Source of the DNA: Marinobacter sp. ELB17
GTDB lineage: Bacteria; Pseudomonadota; Gammaproteobacteria; Pseudomonadales; Oleiphilaceae
NCBI RefSeq assembly: GCF_000169375.1
Contig: NZ_AAXY01000004.1
Location: 124,001-188,000 of the forward strand
DNA: 64,000 nucleotides
Reading direction: 5' to 3'
A program made the position numbers and the translations under genes. Positions within the stretch are counted from its first letter, which is position 1. The number at the start of each line of letters is the position of its first letter. Below the pieces are notes generated by a model. That model was not told the DNA's origin. It ran no database searches and saw nothing but the letters and a program-made list of their open reading frames with translations. Shown here piece by piece: positions 44,542 to 53,955 of this stretch.

Positions 44542-46365
44542 TCACTGTGTCAGGTTCAGGTAGAGTTTGGGGAGCTGCAACGGCAGCTGTGCCGGGTCGC
44601 GAATCACCACGTAATTATTGCTGCCGAAGACATAGGGCAGGTACTCGCTGGCCTCGTCATCAATGGTGACGCAAAACGGTGTCAGGCCAGCTTTGATGGC
44701 TTCCTGCACCGCCATGCGTGTGTCTTCTACACCGTAGCGGCCTTCATAGAGATCCAAATCGTTGGGCTTGCCATCGGTCAGCAGCAACAGGACCTTCTGC
44801 TGTTCGTGGCGCGCCCCTAAAAGCTTGGTAGCCTGACGAATCGCGGCGCCCATGCGGGTATAAAAGCCCGGTTCCAGCGCCTGAATTCGGCCCCGAATGG
44901 TGCTGGTATAGGCTTCATCAAAACCCTTCAGGTGATGAAATCGCACGTGGTCGCGCCGTCGCGATGAAAACGCAAACAGCGCGAAGGGGTCGCGGCTGGC
45001 CTGTAAGGCTTCGCTGAGCAGTTGCAAGCCGTCCCGGGCAATGTCGATGACGCGCTGATGGTTGTTTATATAGGTCTCGGTTGAGAGCGACACATCCGCC
45101 AGCACCAAGCAGGCAAGGTCGCGCTGGCTTTGTTGGCAGCGGCGGAACAGCTTCTGATCGATTGCGCCCTGGCTGCGCCGGTTCTGAACCTCCCTTTCCA
45201 GGCAGGCGTCCAGGTCCAGCTCGTCTCCGTCCAGCTGACGTTTGTGCCACTGTTTGAGGGGTTTTAGCGCGCTGAACTGGCGCTGCAGAAGTTTGGCGGG
45301 TCGGCGCAGTGCTTCCGGAAGCTCCGCAGGCGCGGCATCTTTTGCCAGCATCGGTTGCACGCAGCAGAATGCTTCCCGGTAGCTCTGGCTGCGCCAGTCC
45401 CACTCCGGCAAATGAATGCCCGGGCCAAGGCGCAGGTCGTCGTGTTCTTCCGAGGGCAGATCCAGGTCAAACTTGATAGACGACGACGTCTCCTTGCGGT
45501 CATTGGACACAGAGATCATGTCCATATCGTCTGCAACTGCCTCGGCATCTTCTTCCTTGGTGTCGTCGCCGGCTCGGTCAACCGGAATGAAGTCGGTCCA
45601 GGAAAACAGACTTTCCAGACGAAAAATCATCAGCCCCTGATCGCGATCAAAAGCGTCCACTCGTTCTGCCTGGCGGCGCTTGTTCTTTTTGGTCCGCCCC
45701 CCGGGGCTGGATTGAGTATCTTCATCGCCGGTGACCGGTCCGTTGGCTTTCTCCTGTTCCAGAGCCGGGTATAACCAAAGAATGACCGGCCAGGGATCGG
45801 TTCCCGCAGCGGGCAGGGCAGGAACACTGCCCGGATGGATAAGCGCCTGGCGGATTGCCTGTTCACGGATGGCTTCCCCGGCCGAAAGGCTTTCTGGTTC
45901 GGGGCGCCCGCGCAAAACCTGTTTTACCAGGCGTTGATAAACACCTTCCAGCCCCGGCCAACGCGCGATCACATCCTGAACCAGCGCCTGATTGCCGGTA
46001 AACCAGTCACGATCAGCCGGAGCCGGGTTAGCGGCGAGTGCGGCCAGCCATATATAGAGTTCCCGGTTCAGGCGTTTGGAAGGGAATTTAGCCACTCTTT
46101 CCGGCAGGCGCAGATTTTGCTCATCCCGCCAGGCCAGTTCAAATTTGCGGTGTGTTCCGGCGATTTTGTGCAAAAATCGTCGGCGCAGGCGAAAGTGCCT
46201 GGGTTCTGCCGTCACCAGACTTAGCGCCGGATCGCCGCCGAAGGCGCGGAAAACAATGCCCAGGCTGCGAGCTTCGTCTTTTAGATACACGGCGTGCTCG
46301 GGGAATTCCCCCAGAGCCTGGCGGGTAATGTATTCGTGCCACTTGTAGCCGACCCACTCTTCCAT
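44542..46365 (-). CDS. norD: NorD, VWA-domain NO reductase activation protein
   Basis: 607-residue cytosolic protein that pairs with NorQ. The C-terminal von Willebrand A domain (about 420-600) has the MIDAS motif DVSLS with later Thr/Asp (LTDGKPNDLDLYEGRYG). The N-terminal half is a helical linker with acidic low-complexity sequence around residues 215-310. It lies between the polyferredoxin gene and norE. Confidence 0.9.
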   Translation of the reverse strand: MEEWVGYKWHEYITRQALGEFPEHAVYLKDEARSLGIVFRAFGGDPALSLVTAEPRHFRLRRRFLHKIAGTHRKFELAWRDEQNLRLPERVAKFPSKRLNRELYIWLAALAANPAPADRDWFTGNQALVQDVIARWPGLEGVYQRLVKQVLRGRPEPESLSAGEAIREQAIRQALIHPGSVPALPAAGTDPWPVILWLYPALEQEKANGPVTGDEDTQSSPGGRTKKNKRRQAERVDAFDRDQGLMIFRLESLFSWTDFIPVDRAGDDTKEEDAEAVADDMDMISVSNDRKETSSSIKFDLDLPSEEHDDLRLGPGIHLPEWDWRSQSYREAFCCVQPMLAKDAAPAELPEALRRPAKLLQRQFSALKPLKQWHKRQLDGDELDLDACLEREVQNRRSQGAIDQKLFRRCQQSQRDLACLVLADVSLSTETYINNHQRVIDIARDGLQLLSEALQASRDPFALFAFSSRRRDHVRFHHLKGFDEAYTSTIRGRIQALEPGFYTRMGAAIRQATKLLGARHEQQKVLLLLTDGKPNDLDLYEGRYGVEDTRMAVQEAIKAGLTPFCVTIDDEASEYLPYVFGSNNYVVIRDPAQLPLQLPKLYLNLTQ

Positions 46366-46377
46366 CTTAAGTTTCTC

Positions 46378-47343
46378 TCATCTCAGACGCTGTTCAGCCC
46401 GCTGTCTGGCGGGTTTGCTGCCAAGCTGGTGGCTGGGAATCAGAACAGTCTGCCGGCTGGGCTCGCCCGGTTGCCAGTGCAGCAGGCTGCCTTCTGGGTT
46501 GTTTTTTTGCACCTCACGGCAGGCGCTCACGCATTGCAGGCACTGGGTGCAGGAAAACTTTGCGCGTTTATGGCTGCGAGTAGGCAGGCGCATAGGGCAA
46601 GCCTCGTCGCAGGCTTTTGTGCAGTCGCGGCAGGCCTCGGCGCGGCGGGTGTCAAAGGTCACTAGCTGCCCGCGGCCATGGGCCATCCAGGCAATACTCT
46701 GTACGACGCCGAACACGCAACCGTATTTGCAAAAAAGATGGCGGGCAAACAGAAAGTCCAGCGTGAAAGCCGTGGTTGCTGCGGCGAGAAAAATGCTCGG
46801 GTAAAACGCCAGGTTGCCAGTGATCAAGTCCGTATATAACGGAATGGGTGGCAATAGGTAAGAAAGCAGAGCGAGGGCCCAAGAAAAACCAATCAGACCG
46901 CAAACTAGTGACAAGCCCGCCCAGTGTATGACCTTGCCGCGGCGGCCTTTTTTAAGGGCTTCCCAGAGTGTCGGGCGGCCGGTAATACGTGTCATCAGTT
47001 GGTTGATTGTTTCCACTACAGAGAAATGCGGGCACAGCCAGCCGCAGTATATTCGTCCCCACTTCCAGGCAACCCAGAGTACAAGGGGAACCAGCACCAG
47101 AATGGGAAGAATGAACCACAGCAGTATCTGGCTGGCGACGTCTACAGGAGAACTTTGCACCACCCAGTCGAGATTCAGATTGAACGAGAGCGGAAAACCA
47201 AGTAATACAAACCGGGTCTCCGTCAGGTCATAGCGAAAGATATTCAGCACCGGTGCCAGCAGGAACAACCCGAAGAAAGCAGCACGGGTGATCAGCCGCT
47301 TGTCCTGAAGTGTGTCTTTGGGATTCGCGTGCTGCACGGTCAC
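46378..47343 (-). CDS. Membrane polyferredoxin (NapH/CcoG/NosR-like) in the nor operon
   Basis: 321-residue protein with about five helices and two 4Fe-4S clusters. Membrane-side motifs YCGWLCP (about 94-100) and CKYGCVFG are like those of NapH and NosR. The C-terminal soluble part has CRDCTKACDEACP and CTQCLQCVSACR, eight cysteines for two clusters. GTG start at 47343. It sits between norB and norD, where standard nor operons have no such gene. It may pass quinol-derived electrons or help cluster assembly; both are inferences. Confidence 0.85.
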   Translation of the reverse strand: MTVQHANPKDTLQDKRLITRAAFFGLFLLAPVLNIFRYDLTETRFVLLGFPLSFNLNLDWVVQSSPVDVASQILLWFILPILVLVPLVLWVAWKWGRIYCGWLCPHFSVVETINQLMTRITGRPTLWEALKKGRRGKVIHWAGLSLVCGLIGFSWALALLSYLLPPIPLYTDLITGNLAFYPSIFLAAATTAFTLDFLFARHLFCKYGCVFGVVQSIAWMAHGRGQLVTFDTRRAEACRDCTKACDEACPMRLPTRSHKRAKFSCTQCLQCVSACREVQKNNPEGSLLHWQPGEPSRQTVLIPSHQLGSKPARQRAEQRLR

Positions 47344-47421
47344 AATTGCGTTCCGGATAAGCAGGGCCGGAAACGTGTTCCGGCCCTATGGATTTACCCT
47401 ATGGGTTTCAGGGTGGCGGGC

Positions 47422-48846
<1,425 letters not shown>

Positions 48847-49296
48847 TTAACCTTCGATGTTGGGTGGCCAGCCGTTATCGTCAATCTTGGACGTCCATTC
48901 GAGGAACGATGCCAGATCTTCGATTTCCTGGTCTGTAAGGTTGAATTGCGGCATTTGCCGGCGGCCGGGTGCGTTGGTGGGCATAGCGTTCATCCAGGCG
49001 TTCATGTACGCCTTGAACACGTCGCTGTTGCCGGCGCCGCGGCGGTCGAATACGTTGGCCAATTCCGGTGCAAAGTAAGCGCCTTCACCCATAAGAGAAT
49101 GACAGCCAACGCAGTTGTTGTTTTCCCAGACGTGTTTGCCATTAACAACCTGCTCGGTGAGCTGGTCCCGGTTATCTCGCTCGGGCAACGCCCGCGATTG
49201 AGTGTCAAAAGTCAGAATCAGAAACAGCAGGATGAAGAACGTGCTTCCTCCCAAATAGATGTTTCTGGCCATGCTTTTGGTAAAGCGTTCGGCCAT
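48847..49296 (-). CDS. norC: Nitric oxide reductase subunit C (NorC)
   Basis: 149-residue membrane-anchored cytochrome c. One N-terminal helix (about 15-32), then the heme site CVGCH (about 62-66), and the axial Met in RRQMPQFNLTDQEIEDLASFL. It takes electrons from cytochrome c and passes them to NorB. It is the first gene of norC-norB-fd-norD-norE-norF, with a NarL palindrome 119 bases upstream. Confidence 0.96.
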   Translation of the reverse strand: MAERFTKSMARNIYLGGSTFFILLFLILTFDTQSRALPERDNRDQLTEQVVNGKHVWENNNCVGCHSLMGEGAYFAPELANVFDRRGAGNSDVFKAYMNAWMNAMPTNAPGRRQMPQFNLTDQEIEDLASFLEWTSKIDDNGWPPNIEG

Positions 49297-49414
49297 TGGA
49301 ATGCCCCCTTGGTTGATTTGAACTACCTGACGAACTCATTAATGAGCCAAAAAGATGTATCAGTAATGAATATTATCGGTCGTTGTGAGGTTTCATGCCA
49401 GCAGGCAAGGGAGT

Positions 49415-49430
49415 TACCTCTAAAGAGGTA
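49415..49430. promoter_or_regulatory. Perfect NarL/NarP-type 7-2-7 site, norC
   Basis: TACCTCT-AA-AGAGGTA: both halves fit TACYYMT and the whole 16 bp is a perfect palindrome. It lies between the cation transporter gene stop and norC, 119 bases upstream of the norC ATG. I found no good FNR box in this gap. Confidence 0.75.
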
Positions 49431-49456
49431 TGTGGCAGGATTGGCAGGTTTTTCGG

Positions 49457-50104
49457 TTAGCGGAACACCGTCTTTACTTCGGTGCCAGCGGGGCTTTTGG
49501 CCTCAGAAATATCCATTCGAGCATGGCGCACAACGCTGATACCGGCCGATATGGCCAGGGTGCCCATAATGGCGGCAACACTCAGATCCGGCCAGGCGCT
49601 TCCCGTTCCGAACACGCCCAGAGCGGCTGCCATCACGGCCAGGTTACCAATGGCGTCATTTCGGCTGCACAGCCAGACTGAACGCATATCAGAGTCGCCA
49701 TCCCGAAACCGAAAAAGCACCAATGCAACGCCTACGTTGGCAATCAGCGCCAGCAGCCCAATGGTGCCCATGGTAAACGGTTCGGGGGTAACGCCCTGTT
49801 CCATCACCCACAGCGCACGGGCCAAAACCACTATGCCGAACACCACCATGGTAATACCTTTAACCATGGCCGCGCGCCCGCGCCAGAGCATGCCGAGGGA
49901 CAGAACGGAAAGTGACAGAATGTAGTTGGCGCTATCGCCAAAGAAGTCGATGGCGTCCGCCATCAGGGAAACGGAGCCAGATTGCAAACTGGCAGCACCT
50001 TCCACAAAAAACATGGCCAGATTAACCCAAAGGGCAATCAACAGTGCGCGACGAAAACCCGGAGCCGGGGATTTTAGTACTGGACCAGAGCAACCGCACG
50101 CCAT
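49457..50104 (-). CDS. Short CDF-type cation transporter
   Basis: 215-residue inner-membrane protein with about six helices. I chose ATG 50104 (MACGCSGP) after AAGGAGG. The metal motif of helix 2 is DAIDFFGDSAN (Asp in place of His) and that of helix 5 is SRNDAIGN. No large C-terminal cytosolic domain is present. A MerR-type promoter with the CadR operator precedes it, so it is likely a Cd/Pb/Zn exporter. Confidence 0.83.
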   Translation of the reverse strand: MACGCSGPVLKSPAPGFRRALLIALWVNLAMFFVEGAASLQSGSVSLMADAIDFFGDSANYILSLSVLSLGMLWRGRAAMVKGITMVVFGIVVLARALWVMEQGVTPEPFTMGTIGLLALIANVGVALVLFRFRDGDSDMRSVWLCSRNDAIGNLAVMAAALGVFGTGSAWPDLSVAAIMGTLAISAGISVVRHARMDISEAKSPAGTEVKTVFR

Positions 50105-50133
50105 ACACACCTCCTTTTATTAAGTAGGTGTGT

Positions 50134-50164
50134 ATTAAAAACCCTGTAGTAGCTACAGGGTCAA
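50134..50164 (-). promoter_or_regulatory. CadR-type operator in a 19-bp-spacer promoter
   Basis: ACCCTGTAGTAGCTACAGGGT (50141-50161) is a perfect 9-3-9 dyad. It lies between the -35 TTGACC (50164-50159) and the -10 TTTAAT (50139-50134), giving a 19-bp spacer. MerR-family regulators activate such overlong spacers by DNA untwisting. Confidence 0.9.
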
Positions 50165-50191
50165 TATCCGGCAAGCTGTTTTCGAAAAGTT

Positions 50192-50656
50192 TTAGTGGTT
50201 ACTCGGTTTATGAGTTCCGGGCACGTGATTGCGCTGGTCTGTGTTGTTGCCAGACAGGTCGTCCAGCTCTGAACTCAGGCCCCCCATAATGCCGCATTGC
50301 TCAACGGTGCCTGTCTTTGAGCAGGCCTGTTGCAGATGCTGCAAAGCCGTTTCAAGATTCGCGAGTTCACTCAACCGGTCGCGCACGTGGTTCAGGTGAC
50401 GGGCCAGAAGTGCATTCACTTCATGGCAGTCTGCTTCGGGGTTTTCGGACAGCCGAATCAACTCGCGGATTTCGTCCTGAGTCATGTCAAGGTTACGGCA
50501 GCGCTTAATAAACAAAAGACGACTCAAGTGTACATTGCCATAAACACGGTAACCGCTGGCGTCTCGATCCGGTTTTAGTAGCAAACCGATTTTTTCATAG
50601 TAGCGAATCGTTTCGACGGGAACGGATGCGTGCCCGGATACCTCACCAATTTTCAT
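50192..50656 (-). CDS. cadR: Cd(II)/Pb(II)-responsive MerR-family regulator (CadR)
   Basis: 154-residue metalloregulator. N-terminal MerR HTH (MKIGEVSGHASVPVETIRYY), a dimer helix, and metal cysteines C77 (EADCHEV), C112 and C121 (ACSKTGTVEQC). The C-terminal His-rich tail (HVPGTHKPSNH) is typical of CadR. It lies upstream of the transporter on the same strand, and its operator is in the intervening gap, so it activates the transporter when metal binds. Confidence 0.92.
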   Translation of the reverse strand: MKIGEVSGHASVPVETIRYYEKIGLLLKPDRDASGYRVYGNVHLSRLLFIKRCRNLDMTQDEIRELIRLSENPEADCHEVNALLARHLNHVRDRLSELANLETALQHLQQACSKTGTVEQCGIMGGLSSELDDLSGNNTDQRNHVPGTHKPSNH

Positions 50657-50695
50657 CGCATGGGGTTTCCTGATGGTTGATCTTGCCCGGAAGTT

Positions 50696-52228
50696 TTACA
50701 GGCTGTCCAGGTTGTCTAGCAGATAATTGGCGCGTTTCAGCAAAGCGTCGCGGCGCTCCGGTTTTTGTTTTTCCCAATTGCGATACATCATAGTCATGCG
50801 CGGATTTTTAGCGAACTGATCGCGGTGGCGGTCAATAAAGTGCCAATACAGCGAGTTGAACGGGCAAGCGTCGTCTTCGGTGGCTTTCGCCACTTTGTAA
50901 TGGCAGTTTTTACAGTGGTCTGATTGGCGCTGGATGTATTTACCGCTGGCTGCGTAGGGTTTTGAGCCTAAATAGCCGCCGTCGGCGTGCATCACCATGC
51001 CCAGCACGTTGGGCAGTTCCACCCAGTCGTAGGCATCCACATACACTGCCAGATACCAGTCGCAAATGTCATCCGGCGTAATGCCAGCCAGCAGGGCGAA
51101 GTTGCCGGTAACCATTAAACGCTGAATGTGGTGGGCGTAGCCATTACGGCGGGTGGCATCAATGGCTTTGTGCATACAGCGCATGCGGGTGTCGCCGGTC
51201 CAGTAGAACCCGGGTAGGGCGCGGTCATTGCCCAACTGGTTGTTGCGGGCGTACTCGGGCATGTGCAGCCAGTAAATACCACGTACAAACTCGCGCCAGC
51301 CGATTATTTGACGAATAAATCCTTCCACCGCATTGATGGGCGCACGCCCAGCGTACCAGGCTTGGGCCGCCTGCTCGCATACGGTAAGCGGGTCTAGCAA
51401 ACCGCAGTTTATGTAGGGCGACAATATGGAATGGAACAACCAGTCTTCGTGGTCAGATATCGCGTCTTGGTAGTCGCCAAAGCAGGGTAGGGCGTAGTCA
51501 ATGAAGTGTTCCAGGGCTTTCTCGGCGTCGGCGGCGGTCACTGCAAAATGAAAGTCTTCGCTGATGCCGAAATGATCGCCGAGGTGCTCTTCAACCATGT
51601 TGATGACTTCCTGGGTGACGGCATCCGGTTCGATCCGGAACGGCGCTGGAGCAGGTGGTTTGCCTGTCCATTTGCGACGATTTTCGGCGTCGTAGTTCCA
51701 TTCGCCGCCTTCAGGCTTTTGCTCTGGGGTCATCAGTAGCCCCGTTTTACGCCGCATTTCCCGGTAGAAATACTCCATGCGCAGCTGTTTGCGACCTTCG
51801 GCCCAGTCGGCAAATTCTTGTTTAGTGGCAATAAAACGGGTGTCCACGCGAATTTCTGTGGTCACCCCCAGGGCTTTATGCCACTGGCTGATAATGTTGT
51901 GCAGACGCCATTCGCCGCACTCGGTGGTAATAATGCGCTCGGGTTGGTGGGCGTTTATTTGCTCGGCCATCACCCGTTCCAGGCTTTGCGCCGTGTTATC
52001 GGGGTGATAGCGCTGGTAATGCACGCTGTAGCCGTCGGCTTCCAGCTGGCTGGCAAAATGGCGCATGGCACTGAACAGCAGTATCAGTTTTTTCTTGTGG
52101 TGGTTGGTGTAGCTGGCCTCGCTGTGAACTTCCGCCATAACAATGCGGTCGGTATCGCGATCGGCGCCTTCCAGAGCGCTCAGGCCTGGCGTTAGCTGGT
52201 CTGCGAGAATCAAAATCAGGTTAGCCAT
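50696..52228 (-). CDS. Cryptochrome/photolyase family, Fe-S bacterial type (PhrB/CryB)
   Basis: 510-residue FAD- and 4Fe-4S-containing photolyase-like protein that repairs (6-4) photoproducts with blue light in characterised members. The N-terminal antenna domain begins LILILADQLTPGLSAL. The cluster cysteines are in RMRCMHKAI, DHCKNCHYKV and DDACPFNSLYWHF. HIQRLMVTGNFALLAGI is the FAD pocket. It is divergent from hemN across a shared 196-bp promoter region. Confidence 0.9.
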   Translation of the reverse strand: MANLILILADQLTPGLSALEGADRDTDRIVMAEVHSEASYTNHHKKKLILLFSAMRHFASQLEADGYSVHYQRYHPDNTAQSLERVMAEQINAHQPERIITTECGEWRLHNIISQWHKALGVTTEIRVDTRFIATKQEFADWAEGRKQLRMEYFYREMRRKTGLLMTPEQKPEGGEWNYDAENRRKWTGKPPAPAPFRIEPDAVTQEVINMVEEHLGDHFGISEDFHFAVTAADAEKALEHFIDYALPCFGDYQDAISDHEDWLFHSILSPYINCGLLDPLTVCEQAAQAWYAGRAPINAVEGFIRQIIGWREFVRGIYWLHMPEYARNNQLGNDRALPGFYWTGDTRMRCMHKAIDATRRNGYAHHIQRLMVTGNFALLAGITPDDICDWYLAVYVDAYDWVELPNVLGMVMHADGGYLGSKPYAASGKYIQRQSDHCKNCHYKVAKATEDDACPFNSLYWHFIDRHRDQFAKNPRMTMMYRNWEKQKPERRDALLKRANYLLDNLDSL

Positions 52229-52334
52229 AGTGCTTTATCCAAACAGTGTGTGTTCCAAAAGGGGTAGGCAACATACTCAACAAGCGCAACAGCTGGGTTA
52301 TTTCCGATTTGATATACTGTTGCCGGTTTCACAG

Positions 52335-52383
52335 ATGATTCGAATCAAAATGGCTGCGCTGAAACACGGTTACGATGCCGGTT
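52335..52383 (+). promoter_or_regulatory. hemN promoter with FNR/ANR box
   Basis: ATGATTCGAATCAA (52335-52348) holds a perfect TGATTCGAATCA palindrome and differs from FNR consensus by one base. TACGAT at 52371-52376 serves as -10 with the transcription start near 52383, which puts the box at -41.5. hemN is a classic ANR/FNR target. Confidence 0.78.
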
Positions 52384-52424
52384 TACAGCCTGCTCCATAT
52401 CCAAGGCGCTCAGAGTTTTTATTT

Positions 52425-53846
52425 ATGGCTTCCACAACCGCAGTTCCGTCTTCTGACACCATTATTCTGCCCGAGTTTACCTGGGACGACGCGCTGATTC
52501 GCCGCTACGACCTGAGCGGCCCGCGCTATACCTCTTACCCTACGGCGGTGGAATTCAATCAGACGTATCCGATTAACGATATGGTGCAGGCGGCCGCACG
52601 CAGCAAGGCCACCGGCCGACCGCTGTCGTTGTACACTCACATCCCGTTTTGCGCGCACCTGTGCTACTACTGCGCGTGCAACAAAGTGATCACCAAGAAA
52701 CGTAATAATGCCCAGCCTTATGTGCAGCGCCTGCTGAAAGAAGCGGCCATGCAAGCCGAATTATTCGGTGCTGACCGGCCGGTGAAACAGTTGCACCTGG
52801 GCGGCGGAACGCCAACGTTCCTGCCCCGCGATGTGATGCGCGAATTGATACACGGCTACGGCGAACTGTTCAATCTGCAAACCGATGGCAGCCACGACTA
52901 CAGTATCGAAATCGACCCGCGCGAAGTAGACCAAGACACATTGTCTACCCTGTGGGAGCTGGGCTTTAACCGCATCAGCCTGGGCGTGCAGGACGTGAAT
53001 CCTCAGGTTCAAAAAGCGGTCAACCGGGTGCAATCCAAAGAAATGACCCGCGGCGTGCTGAATGAAGCGCGCCGCCTGGGCTTTGGTTCCATTAACCTTG
53101 ACCTGATTTACGGCCTGCCGTACCAGACCCCGGACAGCTTTGCGGCAACACTGGAAGAAGTGATCGACATGTCGCCAGACCGGCTGTCGGTGTTCAGCTA
53201 CGCCCATCTGCCAGAGCGGTTCTACCCGCAAACACGGCTCAAGGGCGACACCATGCCCACGCCGCAGCAAAAGCTGACTATTTTGCACAACACCATTAAT
53301 CGGTTGCTGGTTGCCGGCTACGAATACATTGGTATGGACCACTTTGCCAAACCGGATGACAGCCTGGCGCTAGCCCAGCGCGCCGGTCGCCTGCATCGCA
53401 ATTTCCAGGGTTACACCACCCACTCGGATTGCGATCTGGTGTCTTTGGGTGTGTCGGCCATTGGCCAGACCGATGACGCATACTTCCAGAACAACCACGA
53501 TCTGCCATCCTGGGAGGCCGCGATAGATTCAGGCCAACTGGCGATCACAAAAGGCGTGAACCTGACCCGTGACGACCGTTTGCGACGCTGGGTAATAGGC
53601 CAGCTGATCTGCCAGTTCCGTCTGGATCGTCAGCAATTTGCCGCCGAATGGAACGAAGATTTTGACCAGTATTTCGCCGATGAGCTGTCGCGCCTTAAGC
53701 CAATGATGGCAGATGAGTTAATTGCAGATAACGGCCGCGTACTGCAGGTGCAGCCCGCTGGACGGCTGCTTATTCGTGCCATTTGTCAGATTTTTGATGC
53801 CTATCGCAAAGAAGGGGCCACTCAGCGGTTTTCACGAATTATCTGA
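52425..53846 (+). CDS. hemN: Oxygen-independent coproporphyrinogen III oxidase (HemN)
   Basis: 473-residue radical-SAM enzyme that decarboxylates coproporphyrinogen III for anaerobic heme synthesis. The 4Fe-4S motif is HIPFCAHLCYYCACN (CxxxCxxC plus extra Cys), then HLGGGTPTFL; YDLSGPRYTSYPTAVEF is the HemN N-terminus. I chose ATG 52425 by family fit; the ribosome site is weak, and an in-frame ATG at 52335 overlaps the FNR box, so it is unlikely. It supplies heme for NOR and cytochromes. Confidence 0.94.
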   Translation: MASTTAVPSSDTIILPEFTWDDALIRRYDLSGPRYTSYPTAVEFNQTYPINDMVQAAARSKATGRPLSLYTHIPFCAHLCYYCACNKVITKKRNNAQPYVQRLLKEAAMQAELFGADRPVKQLHLGGGTPTFLPRDVMRELIHGYGELFNLQTDGSHDYSIEIDPREVDQDTLSTLWELGFNRISLGVQDVNPQVQKAVNRVQSKEMTRGVLNEARRLGFGSINLDLIYGLPYQTPDSFAATLEEVIDMSPDRLSVFSYAHLPERFYPQTRLKGDTMPTPQQKLTILHNTINRLLVAGYEYIGMDHFAKPDDSLALAQRAGRLHRNFQGYTTHSDCDLVSLGVSAIGQTDDAYFQNNHDLPSWEAAIDSGQLAITKGVNLTRDDRLRRWVIGQLICQFRLDRQQFAAEWNEDFDQYFADELSRLKPMMADELIADNGRVLQVQPAGRLLIRAICQIFDAYRKEGATQRFSRII

Positions 53847-53910
53847 TGTTTATTCGGGCAGTTCTACTCTGGTAAGCCTACCTTGATTTCTGTTAAAGCA
53901 ATCTGGAACA

Positions 53911-53945
53911 TAAAAAAGGGTGCCTTCACGGCACCCTTTTTTTTC
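53911..53945. terminator. Bidirectional rho-independent terminator
   Basis: Stem GGGTGCC/GGCACCC around TTCAC with A6 before and T8 after. It ends hemN on the plus strand and the chemoreceptor gene on the minus strand. Confidence 0.95.
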
Positions 53946-53955
53946 ACCGTTAAAT

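Noticed and set aside
49335-49346. CTCATTAATGAG palindrome upstream of norC
   Set aside because: A perfect 12-bp dyad, but it matches neither FNR/DNR, NorR nor NsrR consensus and has no second copy; it may be chance.
50105-50133. ACACACCT/AGGTGTGT hairpin covering the transporter ribosome site (RNA thermometer or riboswitch idea)
   Set aside because: The predicted transcription start lies within the upstream arm, so the full hairpin would not form in the RNA.
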